Below are positions 15,220-26,900 of a stretch of 64,000 nt of DNA, piece by piece. The notes below the pieces were generated by a model. It made no database searches and was not told the origin of the DNA. It worked only from the letters and a program-made list of their open reading frames with translations. This DNA is from Hanleya hanleyi. Its lineage: Eukaryota > Mollusca > Polyplacophora > Lepidopleurida > Hanleyidae. Numbering within the stretch: position 1 is the stretch's first letter; each line of letters begins with the position of its first letter. The DNA lies in assembly GCA_036873755.1 (NCBI GenBank), contig JAVTVY010025318.1, positions 1 through 64,000 on the forward strand. Direction: 5' to 3'. The position numbers were made by a program, and so were the translations under genes.

Positions 15220-17683
15220 GGACGGTTCATTTTTTACCAGGGGGGGGTGGGCCGGGGGGATCAAGGGGGGACTAAAAAATTTCCCACTGAGCTGGAGGGG
15301 GGACCAACATTTTCGAATTTGGTTTTTAGGGGGGACCAAACTTTCTACATTCAGTATTCTGCAAAGCAAACATTTTCTGTAATATGTATAAATAATCCCA
15401 ATGAAGAATTAAAACCCAGATTCAGCTATAAACTTCAATGAACATCTGGGCAGCTTTATTTATCAATTTGCCTGTTGTTTATATCTATCAAGCAGCCATC
15501 TGTTATTACACAACTTACCCATCAAGACTGGTAAGCTAAAGCTCAGTGCTTTAACCATGGTGTCATGCTAATAAACTAGTAGATAATGGGTGAGGATGGA
15601 GACTGTGAGTGTACATGCAGTCAAATGTTTACTTGTGTGACATCAACAATTACATCAACTAAAGTTAAGTCTGTGTGATTACACACACCCATAAGGTGTA
15701 TGTGTACATGTATGTCCACTGTGCATTCAAGTGTGAAAAACAATTGTTTAAACTATTAATTGTGGTTTAAACTATTATATAAATCATACATACTTGAATG
15801 TTTCTTTAACCCACATTATACTGTAATAATCACCATAAGTTTTATCATGTTTATGAACAAATCGGCCAAGGGCACAGTTGAGAAAAGCATTTGATGATAA
15901 ATCTGTGTCAGTATGTATGATCCAGAATCCATTCAGGAATTCAGTGACAAGTACATTTTGAAGACAAGTCATGTTTCGAACTATGTTCAACATTTACCCG
16001 GGACCCGGGTCCCCCACTTTTGATTTAAGGGGGGCCCGAATATCTTTGGGCCCCCACACTTACCGGCACTTCTAACTGACCATATTCCCACATAAAAATT
16101 ACAAATAGAGTGCAGGACGTATAGTGGTGTGTTATAGGCCTGTTTTCAGGCCTTCAAGTGCCTCCTATATTTTCCTATACTTTTGAGTCATTCCTATATT
16201 TTCCTATACTTTACTCAAAATCTCCTATATTTTGACTTTTTCTCATGAAAACCTTCAATGCTTTGAAATAAGTCAATTTGGCATGGCAAAATACATTTCA
16301 GAAAACATTTAAATTTCTTTTTCTTGAACCAAGCAGCAGAATGGGTCTCCTCAACCACCACAACTATGAACGCATTCAGTGGAAATAATTTTATTAACAA
16401 ACTACCAAATTTGGAACATACAATGTAGTAGTGACCTGTCTTACACTTCCTTATTTCCTATATTTTCCTATATTTTATTAAGAAAATTCCTATATTTCTC
16501 CTATATTTTGGCAAATTTCCTCCTATGTTTTCTCCTATATTTTCACCGTAAGTCACTTGCAGGCCTGTGTTTTGTTTGTGTTTTAAACCAGGAAGTCAAA
16601 TGGAGTCAGGCAAATTCTTCAATATCGATGCTTGTTTATGCGAAACAAATGTGAAAATAGAACCATAAATCTATATACATTGTGTTCAGATTTAGTTCCG
16701 GGAAAACGCGTAAAGTGCTTCTCCGGCAACCTGAACCCCTGGAGCTTCCGGGGCCTAGGCGGCCCCTGGACCCTCGCCTGTCGGGCTCTGAGGACCGCTT
16801 ATTTTAGCTTTGTGTAACTGAATCGGTATCATACTGGTTCTAATGTTCCATGATGTAAACGTCATCGTTTTTTAAAAATGTTTTTTCATGTGTTAAATAT
16901 AGTTAGAAAGTCAAATGGAATCAGGCATGAAGTATGATTTTTTTCAATATCGATGCGTGCTCATCAATGCGAAACAAATCTGCATACATTATGTTCGAAT
17001 TTATTTCCTGGAAAACGCTTAGAACGCATCTCCGGAGATTTGGACTAGGCGGCCCCTGGACCCTCGCCTGTTGGGCTGTGAGGATTTCCTTGTATTATCT
17101 TTGTGTGAATGAATCGTATCAGTAGGCATATTGAGTTCCCTTCAAAGAACTAAAAGTCATCGTTTTGTATGCATGGTATGTTTTAAATATAACTAGAAAG
17201 TAAAATGGATGAGGTGCAATGTTTTCAATATCGATGCGTGCTTAAAATTGCGAAAAAATCGTGAAAATAGAACCATAAATTTGCATGCAGTATGATCAGT
17301 TTTATTTCTGAGAAAAGGCTCAGAACACATCTCCGGCGATCTGGGACGACAGAGCTTCCGGGGCTAGGCGGCACCTGGACCCTTGCCAGTTGTGCTGTGA
17401 TAGTCCCCCCCCCCCTATCAATTACGTTCCGACGCCACTGATCATATAACCATGTACTTGCATTAGCATCATCATCACACTAGATTTTCTTAGTTGCTCA
17501 AGTATCCACATCTTGTATTTAGTTCATCATGAAAAGATAGGACCTGGACGTTCTGATTTTCAAGTAATTGTGGGTGGCGGGGGGACCAAAATATGATATT
17601 TACACATTCAGTCTGGGGGGGGACCAAACATTTTTGTGGCCTACTGACCGGAATCCCCCCCCCTGGTAAAAAATGAACCGTCC
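15220..17683. mobile_element. 2.46-kb element with 27-bp terminal inverted repeats
   Basis: A near-perfect 27-bp inverted repeat starting GGACGGTTCATTTTTTACC at 15,220 and ending with its complement at 17,683. Subterminal poly-G/GGGGACCAA blocks also mirror each other (15,235-15,345 and 17,575-17,660). CTTA lies near both outer edges but not flush, so the target duplication is uncertain. No transposase is visible. Inside are three related units of about 300 bp (16,570-17,410), each with CTTCCGGGG, CTAGGCGGC and CCTGGACCC. Non-autonomous DNA transposon, superfamily not determined. Confidence 0.6.
16570..17410. repeat. Three degenerate direct repeats of about 300 bp
   Basis: Units begin near 16,570, 16,905 and 17,195. 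They share AATATCGATGC, AACCATAAAT and the GC-rich CTAGGCGGCCCCTGGACCC segment. They lie inside the 15,220-17,683 element. Confidence 0.6.
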
Positions 17684-17689
17684 CTTAAC

Positions 17690-18960
17690 CTTAATAACGC
17701 AAGAAAGGAGGGAACTACAAGGATGTACCGGTAGTTAAAGGTCTTAAGAAAAGATAACTTCAGTTATACTGGGTAGCTGTTCCGTCAAAGGCTAGTCTAC
17801 TACAAGTTGTCAAGTGGGGTATATTTTTGTACGAGATTGTGTAAACGTGACATGAAAGAATAAAGGCTTGAAAGAAAAAAAAGAGTTCAAGTTGATGTTT
17901 AGGTACAGAATAAAAAATGTAGCTTCTTATGCCCCCCCGCCAATCCCCCAGCCTTCTTCTTTTTCAAGAAATTCCATAACACTAATATGCAAAGGTTCCT
18001 CTTTACAGTTTATTTTTTAGTTTTCAGGTGCAAAACGCTGCGTTCTGGTGCATTCTGATAGGATTATCCCATTTGTCATTTTCTCGGGAAAACCGTATCT
18101 ATTATTTACCGATAGTGTTCATCATTTTTTCGTTACTCAGTTACGGAGTATAGAGATTAATAACGTATAAACAGTTTGAAAACAAGTATATATCATATAT
18201 GTACCGGTACGTACGGTTCCGGTACCTGAGTAAATAATAATGGAGGATCCATTACCAATCCACAGATTGCATCCCAAATTGTGCACAAACAGTGCCATTT
18301 CAATTCACATGTTTTTTTCAAATACAAATTGATTTTATTTGCTGACGGCACACCATCGCATCGATGCGATGGTGAATGCAAGACCACAGTGACGCAAGAT
18401 TGGAAAGGAAATGTCACTAGCACGTGATCAGATACTAAAAACATCACATGATCAAGATGTCATTCTTCGCCGTAATGCGCCTGCGCAGGAAAACGCGGAA
18501 ATGAATTTTATGGTCGGAAACTGAACCACCCAGAGCAGAGATTCGTTGTTCATTTCACAAACAGTATCAATAATATTCAAACGATAAAGGCTATAACATT
18601 GTTATAACTTGAAATTCGTACATGTAAGTACACAAAGCTATAGGCTTATTGATGTCACATAATAGTTGACATTCACTGAGAGCATTTTGCAGCATAAATA
18701 AACAACAACAACAACAACAAACTGCAGCCCATGACTCTGCAGCAGTGAATGCAGTTTGCAACAGCTTTCACATTTTTGTCCAGCCGGAATATGTTTTAGA
18801 TCTTGCGGTAGTCAGGTATAACGACGAAACCTTGACCATCTGTCATAGCAGACAGCATTCCGACCACTTTGAATCAGTGTTTTCCACGGTTGTCTGCATG
18901 AATATAGGCCTATAGCTTGTGGGATATTTCATTGTTGTTGTATATCTGTAAATCCACTCC
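17690..18960. other. Intergenic, no gene seen; 24-bp palindrome at 18,351-18,374
   Basis: Low-complexity AT-rich DNA. The only notable structure is a perfect 24-bp palindrome (CACCATCGCATC and its complement) near 18,363. No ORF looks coding. Confidence 0.4.
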
Positions 18961-19995
18961 AAAACCACAGGTGCTTCTATCTACCATTCTATGTTCCACC
19001 CCCAACCCTATACTATATCAAGGTCAATCAACTTGTTTCGAGAAAATGGCGCCAGTCCAAATAAACGGGATCAGATAATCGACTGAAATGCTTTGAATTC
19101 GACTGAAGAAACGGAAACTCGGTCGGTTATTTGTTGGTACGGTAGCTCGCTTAATACTGGTTCGATTCTGACAATCTAAACGTTCCGGAGTAGCTGAAGA
19201 GATTCTCTTTTCAAAAATATATAGTTTGATGACCGACATATTTTTATTTTTGAGATAGTGGGCAACTGAAATAATCGTGTCGACTTCGCTGAAATTTTTT
19301 TTGGACCGACCGACATGTGGTTTTTCTTGTCCGGAAAATTATTGTGTGAACTGACTGAAATACTTTTAGGTTTCCGGAATGCTCAACTTTTTTACGACTA
19401 AAATGATATAAAATTTATGCATGTACCTTCTACCGTTTTCCGTAAAAGGGTTCGCTGAAATAAAGCGATTGAAAATCAAGACATTTTCAGCCGAATCGGC
19501 GGTAAAACGGGCAACTGGAGCGAATTAAAAACTCGGATTTGAAGACGGACTTCAGAAGAGTCCGAAAATCCGGAATCAGGATCGCGGGTAAGTTTATAGG
19601 AAGATTGGTTATGTCGGTAGGTCGTAAGTGTCGAATTAAATTTAAAAAGCATAGTTTGCACAAAAAATATCCTATTTCTCAAATAAATGAATGTTTGTCA
19701 TGTAATAACTTAATGGAAATAGTGAAAATTTTGAATTGATCATTAATTTTAAATACATATATTTTTATAATCGAAATGAAAAATGACCAGGAATATACAT
19801 ATTTTGTTCTCAGTAATTTTTTTTTTTATTAATATAAATTTACTAATTGATAATACATTTAATTTATAAAATGAAGTAAAAATGATTTTGACAATTAAAA
19901 AAAAAATGATTTTGGAACACTGTTCACACCTGTCCTTTGTTCCGGAAATCCTAAAAAACAACAAAGGAGTAACATAAAAGAAATAATCTTTTTGT

Positions 19996-20841
19996 CTACT
20001 GAATATGTCTGTCACAAAACCAATCGGTAGAATTGTCATTTGGCTGAGCACAAGACAAATGTTTCCAAACAGTACACCTTTTCCTACCATCTTTCCCGTC
20101 ACAACCTACCATGTCTTCAAAACAATCAGGCTTACCACACAAACAAAAACGACTAATAACTTTGTTCACCGACCTAATTCTAACTGTCTTTCCACTCTCG
20201 TTAGTCCGTGGGAAGGGTGACATTTTCCTATCTTCTAAACACTGAAGTAAATGTTTTCTTAGAGTATGTGGATTGAAAGTCAAAGTAGTCTTACCAAGGT
20301 AACTGTAAAAACAGAACTCAACTAAGTTAGCTATATAGCAAACAATCCACAATCCGACCCATTGTCTTGTTGCTGAACACTTGGAATTGAAACAGTAATT
20401 TTCTGCCGGCATGTTATTTTCTGCTAATTTCTTAATTGTCTGAATTACAGAAGGTGCTGTCCTAAGAAATTCTGAATCGGACTTACTATTGCCATGAGGA
20501 AGTGGTTTGTACTTTTCATGATCACCAATATAATGAATGAGTACAGTATTTGGATCACTATCTAACCAGTAAGCAGTATGCCGAATATACAGAAAAGTCG
20601 AATAACTGTTCACTATTGGAATGGTTAATCTGATGGCCCTAATCTGATTACCAATTCTGTGGTTCATACTCCATGTAAGAATCACGAGACAATGTGCATA
20701 TAAATTATAATATTTACTGAGAACAAAATATGTATATTCCTGGTCATTTTTCAGGTACAAGAAGGTACATACATAATATATGTATTTAAAATTAATGATC
20801 AATTCAAAATTATAAATACCATAGAAAAATACTATTTCCAT
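19996..20841 (-). CDS. PHD-finger protein of the fold-back element
   Basis: 281-codon open frame. Its first about 45 codons run into the inverted arm, so the true start may be further in. The middle part reads TAYWLDSDPNTVLIHYIGDHEKY, a motif type familiar from uncharacterised proteins spread by DNA transposons in marine invertebrates. The C-terminus is a PHD-like zinc finger (CLCGKPDC...CDGKDGRKRC..WKHLSC...WFCDRH), with His in place of the last Cys. PHD fingers read histone tails, so targeting to chromatin is possible. No catalytic transposase domain is visible. Introns cannot be excluded. Confidence 0.55.
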   Translation of the reverse strand: MEIVFFYGIYNFELIINFKYIYYVCTFLYLKNDQEYTYFVLSKYYNLYAHCLVILTWSMNHRIGNQIRAIRLTIPIVNSYSTFLYIRHTAYWLDSDPNTVLIHYIGDHEKYKPLPHGNSKSDSEFLRTAPSVIQTIKKLAENNMPAENYCFNSKCSATRQWVGLWIVCYIANLVEFCFYSYLGKTTLTFNPHTLRKHLLQCLEDRKMSPFPRTNESGKTVRIRSVNKVISRFCLCGKPDCFEDMVGCDGKDGRKRCTVWKHLSCAQPNDNSTDWFCDRHIQ

Positions 20842-21486
20842 TTACATTAAGTTATTACATGACAAACATTCATTTATTTGCAAAATAGGATATTTTTTGT
20901 GCAAACTATGCTTTTTTAATTTAATTCGACACTTACGACCTACCGACATAACCAATCTTCCTATAAACTTACCCGCGATCCTGATTCCGGATTTTCGGAC
21001 TCTTCTGAAGTCCGTCTTCAAATCCGAGTTTTTAATTCGCTCCAGTCGCCCGTTTTACCGCCGATTCGGCTGAAAATGTCTTGATTTTCAATCGCTTTAT
21101 TTCAGCGAACCCTTTCACGGAAAACGGAAAAATGCATAAATTTTATATCATATTAGTCGTAAAAAAGTAGAGCATTCCGGAAACCTAAAAGTATTTCAGT
21201 CAGTTCGCGCAATAATTTTCCGGACAAGAAAAACCGCATGTCGGTCGGTCCAGAAAAAATTGAAGCGAAGTCAACACGATTATTTCAGTTGCCCACTATC
21301 TCAAAAATAAAAATATGTCTGTCATCAAACTATATATTTTTGAAAAGAGAATCTCTTCAGCTACTCCGAATGTTTAGATTGTCAGAATCGAACCAGTATT
21401 AAGCGAGCTATCATCAAATAACAGGCCGAGTTTCCGTTTCTTCAGTCGAATTCAAAGCATTTCAGACGAATACGCCGACCCCAAAT

Positions 21487-21945
21487 AAACACGTATCTGT
21501 TTTACCTCCCTGTCGGCAGCACTCTGGTATAATCCAAAATGCTTATCTATGGCGATAAAATTACATTCGCTTCACTTTCCACGGTAAAAACATTAATTTA
21601 ACGACGACCGCACAAACTAAAACAACCCGTACAGGCGGAAGTGCTATTCTATTCAACCGTGATCACAGCCTGCGTATATTTTGACCAATGGCTGTGCGAA
21701 TGATGAGCCAATCTGATTGCCGTAAATTTGCGAGCCCATGATCATGGTTGAATAGAATAGCACTTCCGCCTGTACGGGTTGTTTTGGTTTGTGCGGTTGT
21801 CGTTAAAGTAATGTTTTTACCGTGGAAAGTGTAGCGAATGTAATTTTAGGCCGAAGATAAGCATTTTGGATTATACCAGAACGCTGCCGGCAGCGAGGCA
21901 AGACAGATACGTGTTTATTTGGACTGGACGAAGACGTCTTTTTCA
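21487..21945. mobile_element. About 460-bp palindromic MITE
   Basis: Two arms of about 210 bp (21,487-21,660 and 21,740-21,945), near-perfect inverted copies around a short centre near 21,690. Each includes GTACAGGCGGAAGTGCTATT or its complement. Inserted within the right part of the larger fold-back element. Confidence 0.65.
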
Positions 21946-22052
21946 GTCGTTGAACTTGGCGCCATTTTCTCGAAACAAGCTTAAGTTGATTGACCTTGAT
22001 ATGGTATAGGGTTGGGGGTGGAACATAGAACGGTAGATAGAAGCACCTGTGT

Positions 22053-23848
22053 CCAAAACTGATGGTGATTAAAGATGTAATCGTCCTCAAATCTAGGAAG
22101 AAATCGATGTCTCTCATATGTTATGACAGGTACAAAATATAACACATTTGACCGCAAAAAATTGAACTTGTTTTTACCATTCACAAAAAAAAATTAAAAA
22201 AATTGGTATGTAAACATAAACAGCATGGCATGCCGTTTAGTTTTACACAGCTGTGTTAACAAGCGTATACATGTGTGGTGCATCTACCAATGTATGCTAT
22301 GCGACTTTATCAAACCTTAGGCACAAGCTATGACGTTAACTCATGGCTGCATCTGTTCAGCATTCAGATTCGTGAGCGGCGCTACGTCACTGAAACGTCA
22401 CGCAGACTGTAATGTCATTTTCCTCTCCTCATACAACACATACTCAACGGCGAAACAGAAAACACATCGAGGTGGGCAGCATTTCAAATTCCTCTAGACA
22501 AGATATTCTTTTATTCGTATATGGCAATTCCGCTATCATCAAATATAATACATACGTTGCTTTACAAACCTCGCTGCTGAAAAACGCACACAGGAAAGTT
22601 TACAGTAACATAATCCATCGATTTTGATGCTGATTTCATCTTTAAGCTCTGGTGGCGGTGCAATCCAAAACTCTCACTGCTAAATTCCCTACCGTACTGC
22701 TTGCTGACACTGTTGCTTGATAAAATTATATTTGGGGGTGGGTGGATGGTAGACGAATACCGGTACGTATATGTTTTTAAAAAAATTATGAACTTTGAAG
22801 TTTAATTATTTTTTTCTTCAAACTGATATTTAAGAAATAAGTTTCCTTTATATTTATTAATTTTCATAATTTATTGAAAATGTACATATTCATCTATCTC
22901 CAAATATGACACAAGCCAGGCAACTGTAGTGTTTCAAATCTGTGGTCATGGTTAACCACTGATATCTGATTCAATATACACAGAATGTTGCTCTGACGTG
23001 GGTGAAAAAAATAGTCACACTTTCTATGAACATGACCATTCCCATGTTTACCAGGTGTATCTAGAATAGAGATACCCGGTTTTAGCGAGTCTGGTTTGCA
23101 ATGAATCTTGGGATATTTTGTCCAATTATCACAAGAATCTTGTGCAACATCCATCAACACTGTGATGCAAATTGAATGTTTTGTTTTGAGACTTACCACA
23201 CATGGGAAAATGTACACCACTTGCATAAATATTATGTGAGCTCATTCATTTTTTATATGCTCATAGATAGACAAGGTCGTATATGCAATCACGATGTCTG
23301 TCCATCCATTCATCCAACTATAAAACATCTTTTTTTTTGTATCTCCAGTTCTAGGTTAACATAAACTTTGTGTATAACTTGTCCATGAGACAAAAAAGAA
23401 CACTATTTATTTTGAGGTAGAAAGGTCTATGGTCTAGTTCAGATAGGCCAGAAAACTTTCAAAAAAGGAAAAAATATCCTGTTCCACATTAAGACTTGAT
23501 TGGTGCCCATGGAGCGCAAGAACCCTACTTATTTTGAGGTCAAAAGGTGGTCATAGTCACCAGAATTGAAAATATAGGGAAATCAGTGTGTACTCCTCAG
23601 ACTTTTGTACATCAAATATTAAATATACATGTAGATACATATTTGATTTCAATATTATCTTGCTTTGGATAGGATATCAGAGCTGATATGATCCCTCTAA
23701 CATGTCTTACATGGTTCATGCATGTGCACTACCATGACTACCAGACATGCCAGAGAGGAAGTTGGATTAACAGTTCTGATATTCCAGCTTGAGCTGCCAT
23801 GCCCAATTTTACTTGTAGATTTGAACTTTTCCATTTCTTATTTTACAG
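22053..23848. other. Intergenic / 5' region of the host PH-domain gene, no gene seen
   Basis: AT-rich, with no supported ORF. It may hold the promoter and a non-coding first exon of the gene beginning at 23,849, since a splice acceptor (TTTCTTATTTTACAG) ends at 23,848. Confidence 0.35.
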
Positions 23849-23966
23849 TCAAGAGCTGTTCAGACATTCTCATACAGTTTCATCCGAGGAAGTGGTCACA
23901 CAAGTTCTATTAGAATGGGAACTCGTGGGTATGAGATTGCCAAAGCTGGCTGGATGTACAGGCTAA
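23849..23966 (+). other. Exon 1 visible here (5'UTR plus 17 codons) of the PH-domain gene
   Basis: Acceptor TTTTACAG ends at 23,848 and donor GTAAGC starts at 23,967. Coding from the ATG at 23,915, ending in phase 1. Confidence 0.7.
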
Positions 23967-26900
23967 GTAAGCTACCATGATCTTCATGTACTCAGGCCCA
24001 GGAAAATTCCACCCACGCACTTCAGTTCCTTGTTCTTCTATCTATTAATTCCGTATGGACCAGAAATCCTGGCACTTGCTCCATCCACTCCTTGCACTCA
24101 TGTAGTATACAAAGCTCCATGTGCTCGGGCAAATTTTCACTAATACATTGATGTCGAGGGAAAAACTGACGAATGTGAGTCTATGGAACTTTGTCTGCGG
24201 CCGTGGAATACTTCACAAGCGCAAGGAATGGATGTGGCGAGCATTTCTGGTCCATGTACATGGAATTGGCCACGAGCACAAGAAAATAGATAGATGGACA
24301 AGGAACTGAAGTGCATGTGTGGAATTGTTTCCTGGGCCTGGTACTGCAAAATATGTGGGACAAATATATTCACTGCATATTTCAAGACTTCTCAACAACA
24401 GTATTATTCACATTCGCATTATGTTCACTTGTTGTACATGTAGGAGTAAGCTTATTTCTATCCTATATTTCACAGACCTCAACAGATCCGTTTAATAAAT
24501 TAGGAAGAAAATTTTTGCCCCCAAAATACTATACTTTATTTATTTGCAAAGTATGAGCAAAAAACATGCCAGTATTTTATTGTACTCTTTCTCTTGTTTG
24601 TACCAAAATCGCCATTACCAAAGTGTTATATGTGCAAAAATGTCTCATTTTACATTTATGTGGCTTTTCCAAATATTGGTATATTCTAGCCTATCTGGAA
24701 CCAGAACTATTTTTCTCAAGTCAGAAATCATGGCAGTTCAAGGGAGACAATCAATGAGTAGCAAGAGTTATAGAAGAGTGTTTTAAGAATTTATTGAAAA
24801 TATGTATCACAAATATCATAGACCCAGCATATTCAAAGCGCATGTATTCTAATCATCCAAGTAAAATGTAGTTTTTAATATTTTGACTATTCGAGTAAAC
24901 AGGCTTTGATTGAATTAATTTTTTTTTTATCAACACCTTGCCTCTAACCTGTATATAATATACATTTTTTTGTACTATGATTCCCTGCAGGCTCATTTTT
25001 GCATCGCTGGAAGAAGAACTGGTTTGTCCTCTATCACAATGGTGACTTGAAGTACTTTGACAGCCCGAACAGTCAGACTTCTGAGGAGTGTATGGTGGTC
25101 AGAGCGGAGTGTACCTACATTAAATGTGGCTGTCAGGTAAACTGTAATCCTGTAATGTTCACTCTGTGTGTGCATGTTCTTCTCCCACCCAAATGAACGG
25201 CACTTGATATTAATCACACCATTTGTCAGCCACCTGATATGGAAATATCCTAGGTCAGTAAAACTTACATTTTTCCTGTCGCTATCTCTTTGGTTTGTCT
25301 AATTCACCCCCACCCCCACCCTTAATCATTGGCCTATTACATATATCGCATCATGGGAATGTGCCTCCTATCTTCAATCTGATTTGACTTGAAGAGTAAT
25401 GCCCTGTTTGTATGAGCTACATAGACATGGTAGATGTGTGCCAGATTAAATTTTTGCAGGACAGTTTTATAACTTTACTATATTTTTTCAGTAGTTTGTG
25501 CTACGGCCAGGTGCTTGACACGTTCGTTCATTGTAGGTTCAAGATGTCGATCCACCAGAGAAGAAAAACCGAGAGAGTCTTATCACTCTGAAATTACGGA
25601 ATGGAGAGTGGAATCTATGTGCTGAGTCTCCCGATGATATGAGGTGAGTATATGTATGCATGCGGTTATGATTGTCCATTCACACTTCCAAGCATTTATG
25701 GATTTTCTTCAGTATATTAGGCTTCGAAATTAACCAAGGCTGCCTAGATCATTGCCTTGGATGCCCTATCCACTGGCATTGATGCCCGCTGCTAATTTCC
25801 AAGTAATTTTATGCCAGCCAGGCCTTAGTGCCCATAATTCCACCAAATTGGTCTTGCCCCCAAACTCAAAGCCTGGTATATCAGAGACATTTAGAAATGT
25901 CGAAGAGTATCTCCATGTAATTTGTGCATTTCCATTCTGCAACTTCAAGAAAATCTCTTCAGCAACAAAAATAATCTCAAATACCTGGTACCTTGCTTTG
26001 TGTTTGTTATTTTCGAAGCACAATAACGTTGGGCTTGCAAAGTTGTAATATAGGGACTGGCCTCGATGATGTCATAATTCAACATGCAAAACTTTCAGGG
26101 AGAATATTGTTTTGGTAAATTAGACCTGTGTTTCCGGTGGATTTTCATGAAGTCTCAAATTTGCATTTAAAAATGCAGATAATGTGCCAAATATCTATCT
26201 TCCGCTCGGAATGAGAGACTTGCACTCGTTCCAGGGGTTCCAGTTCTATTTGGTGAAATTCTGATAGCTCTAACCCCTGTCTTTCTCCATGTCTTCCCCT
26301 ATTAGAAATTGCCATACTTTTCAGCTCAACAGAAACTTATTTAACATAATTACTCAATCATGGTCAACTGGGGTGGATTTAGATGGTTTTAGAAGTTTTT
26401 CTAAACCAGAACTTCAATTTTTCATTGAAAATTGACCACATCTGGCAAAAATTTTAAATGAGGTATAGCAAATATGACCTGCAATTTTCATCAATATCCA
26501 AGTTTTGGTCATTTTGGCTTCGGGGTATTGTCGTTGCCATGTCACATTGTTCGCCCGTCTGTTACATTCTAGGCAAAACCGCTTGAGACACAACCACCAA
26601 ATTTTGAACACTATCTAGTGCTAGTTCCAACGCCTATCGAAAGTGACTCCCCTCTGCCCATATTTTACAGAGTTTTGTCTCCGTGTGGTGTTACAATCAG
26701 GTTTGTAATTTGATACCGGTACATGTTTATAGCCGGATAATAATATTGAATTCCAGAGCATGGCAGATTCTGCTGGAGGAGGCCCGACTGATGCGCATCC
26801 CTCAACAAGGACACATGCCGGTGATGGCATCCCATCCAGGCCAGGTGCCCTCTGCGCCTCCACCATACCCTGGTCAGCCGGCTGTCTATCCCCCAGCCTA

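Larger units (their letters stand above)
18969..22052. mobile_element. Nested fold-back element with very long inverted arms
   Basis: Outer arms 18,969-19,060 and 21,950-22,052 are inverted copies (TCTATCTACC...CCAACCCTATAC). Inner arms of roughly 750 bp (about 19,060-19,815 and 20,703-21,480) are also inverted copies. The loop (19,816-20,702) holds most of a PHD-finger ORF. A second, separate palindrome (21,487-21,945) sits in the right arm, breaking its symmetry, as expected of a MITE inserted later. Confidence 0.7.

Noticed and set aside
16379..16654. 91-codon ORF in the 15-17.7 kb element
   Set aside because: Reads CCTATATTTT repeats; no conserved domain.
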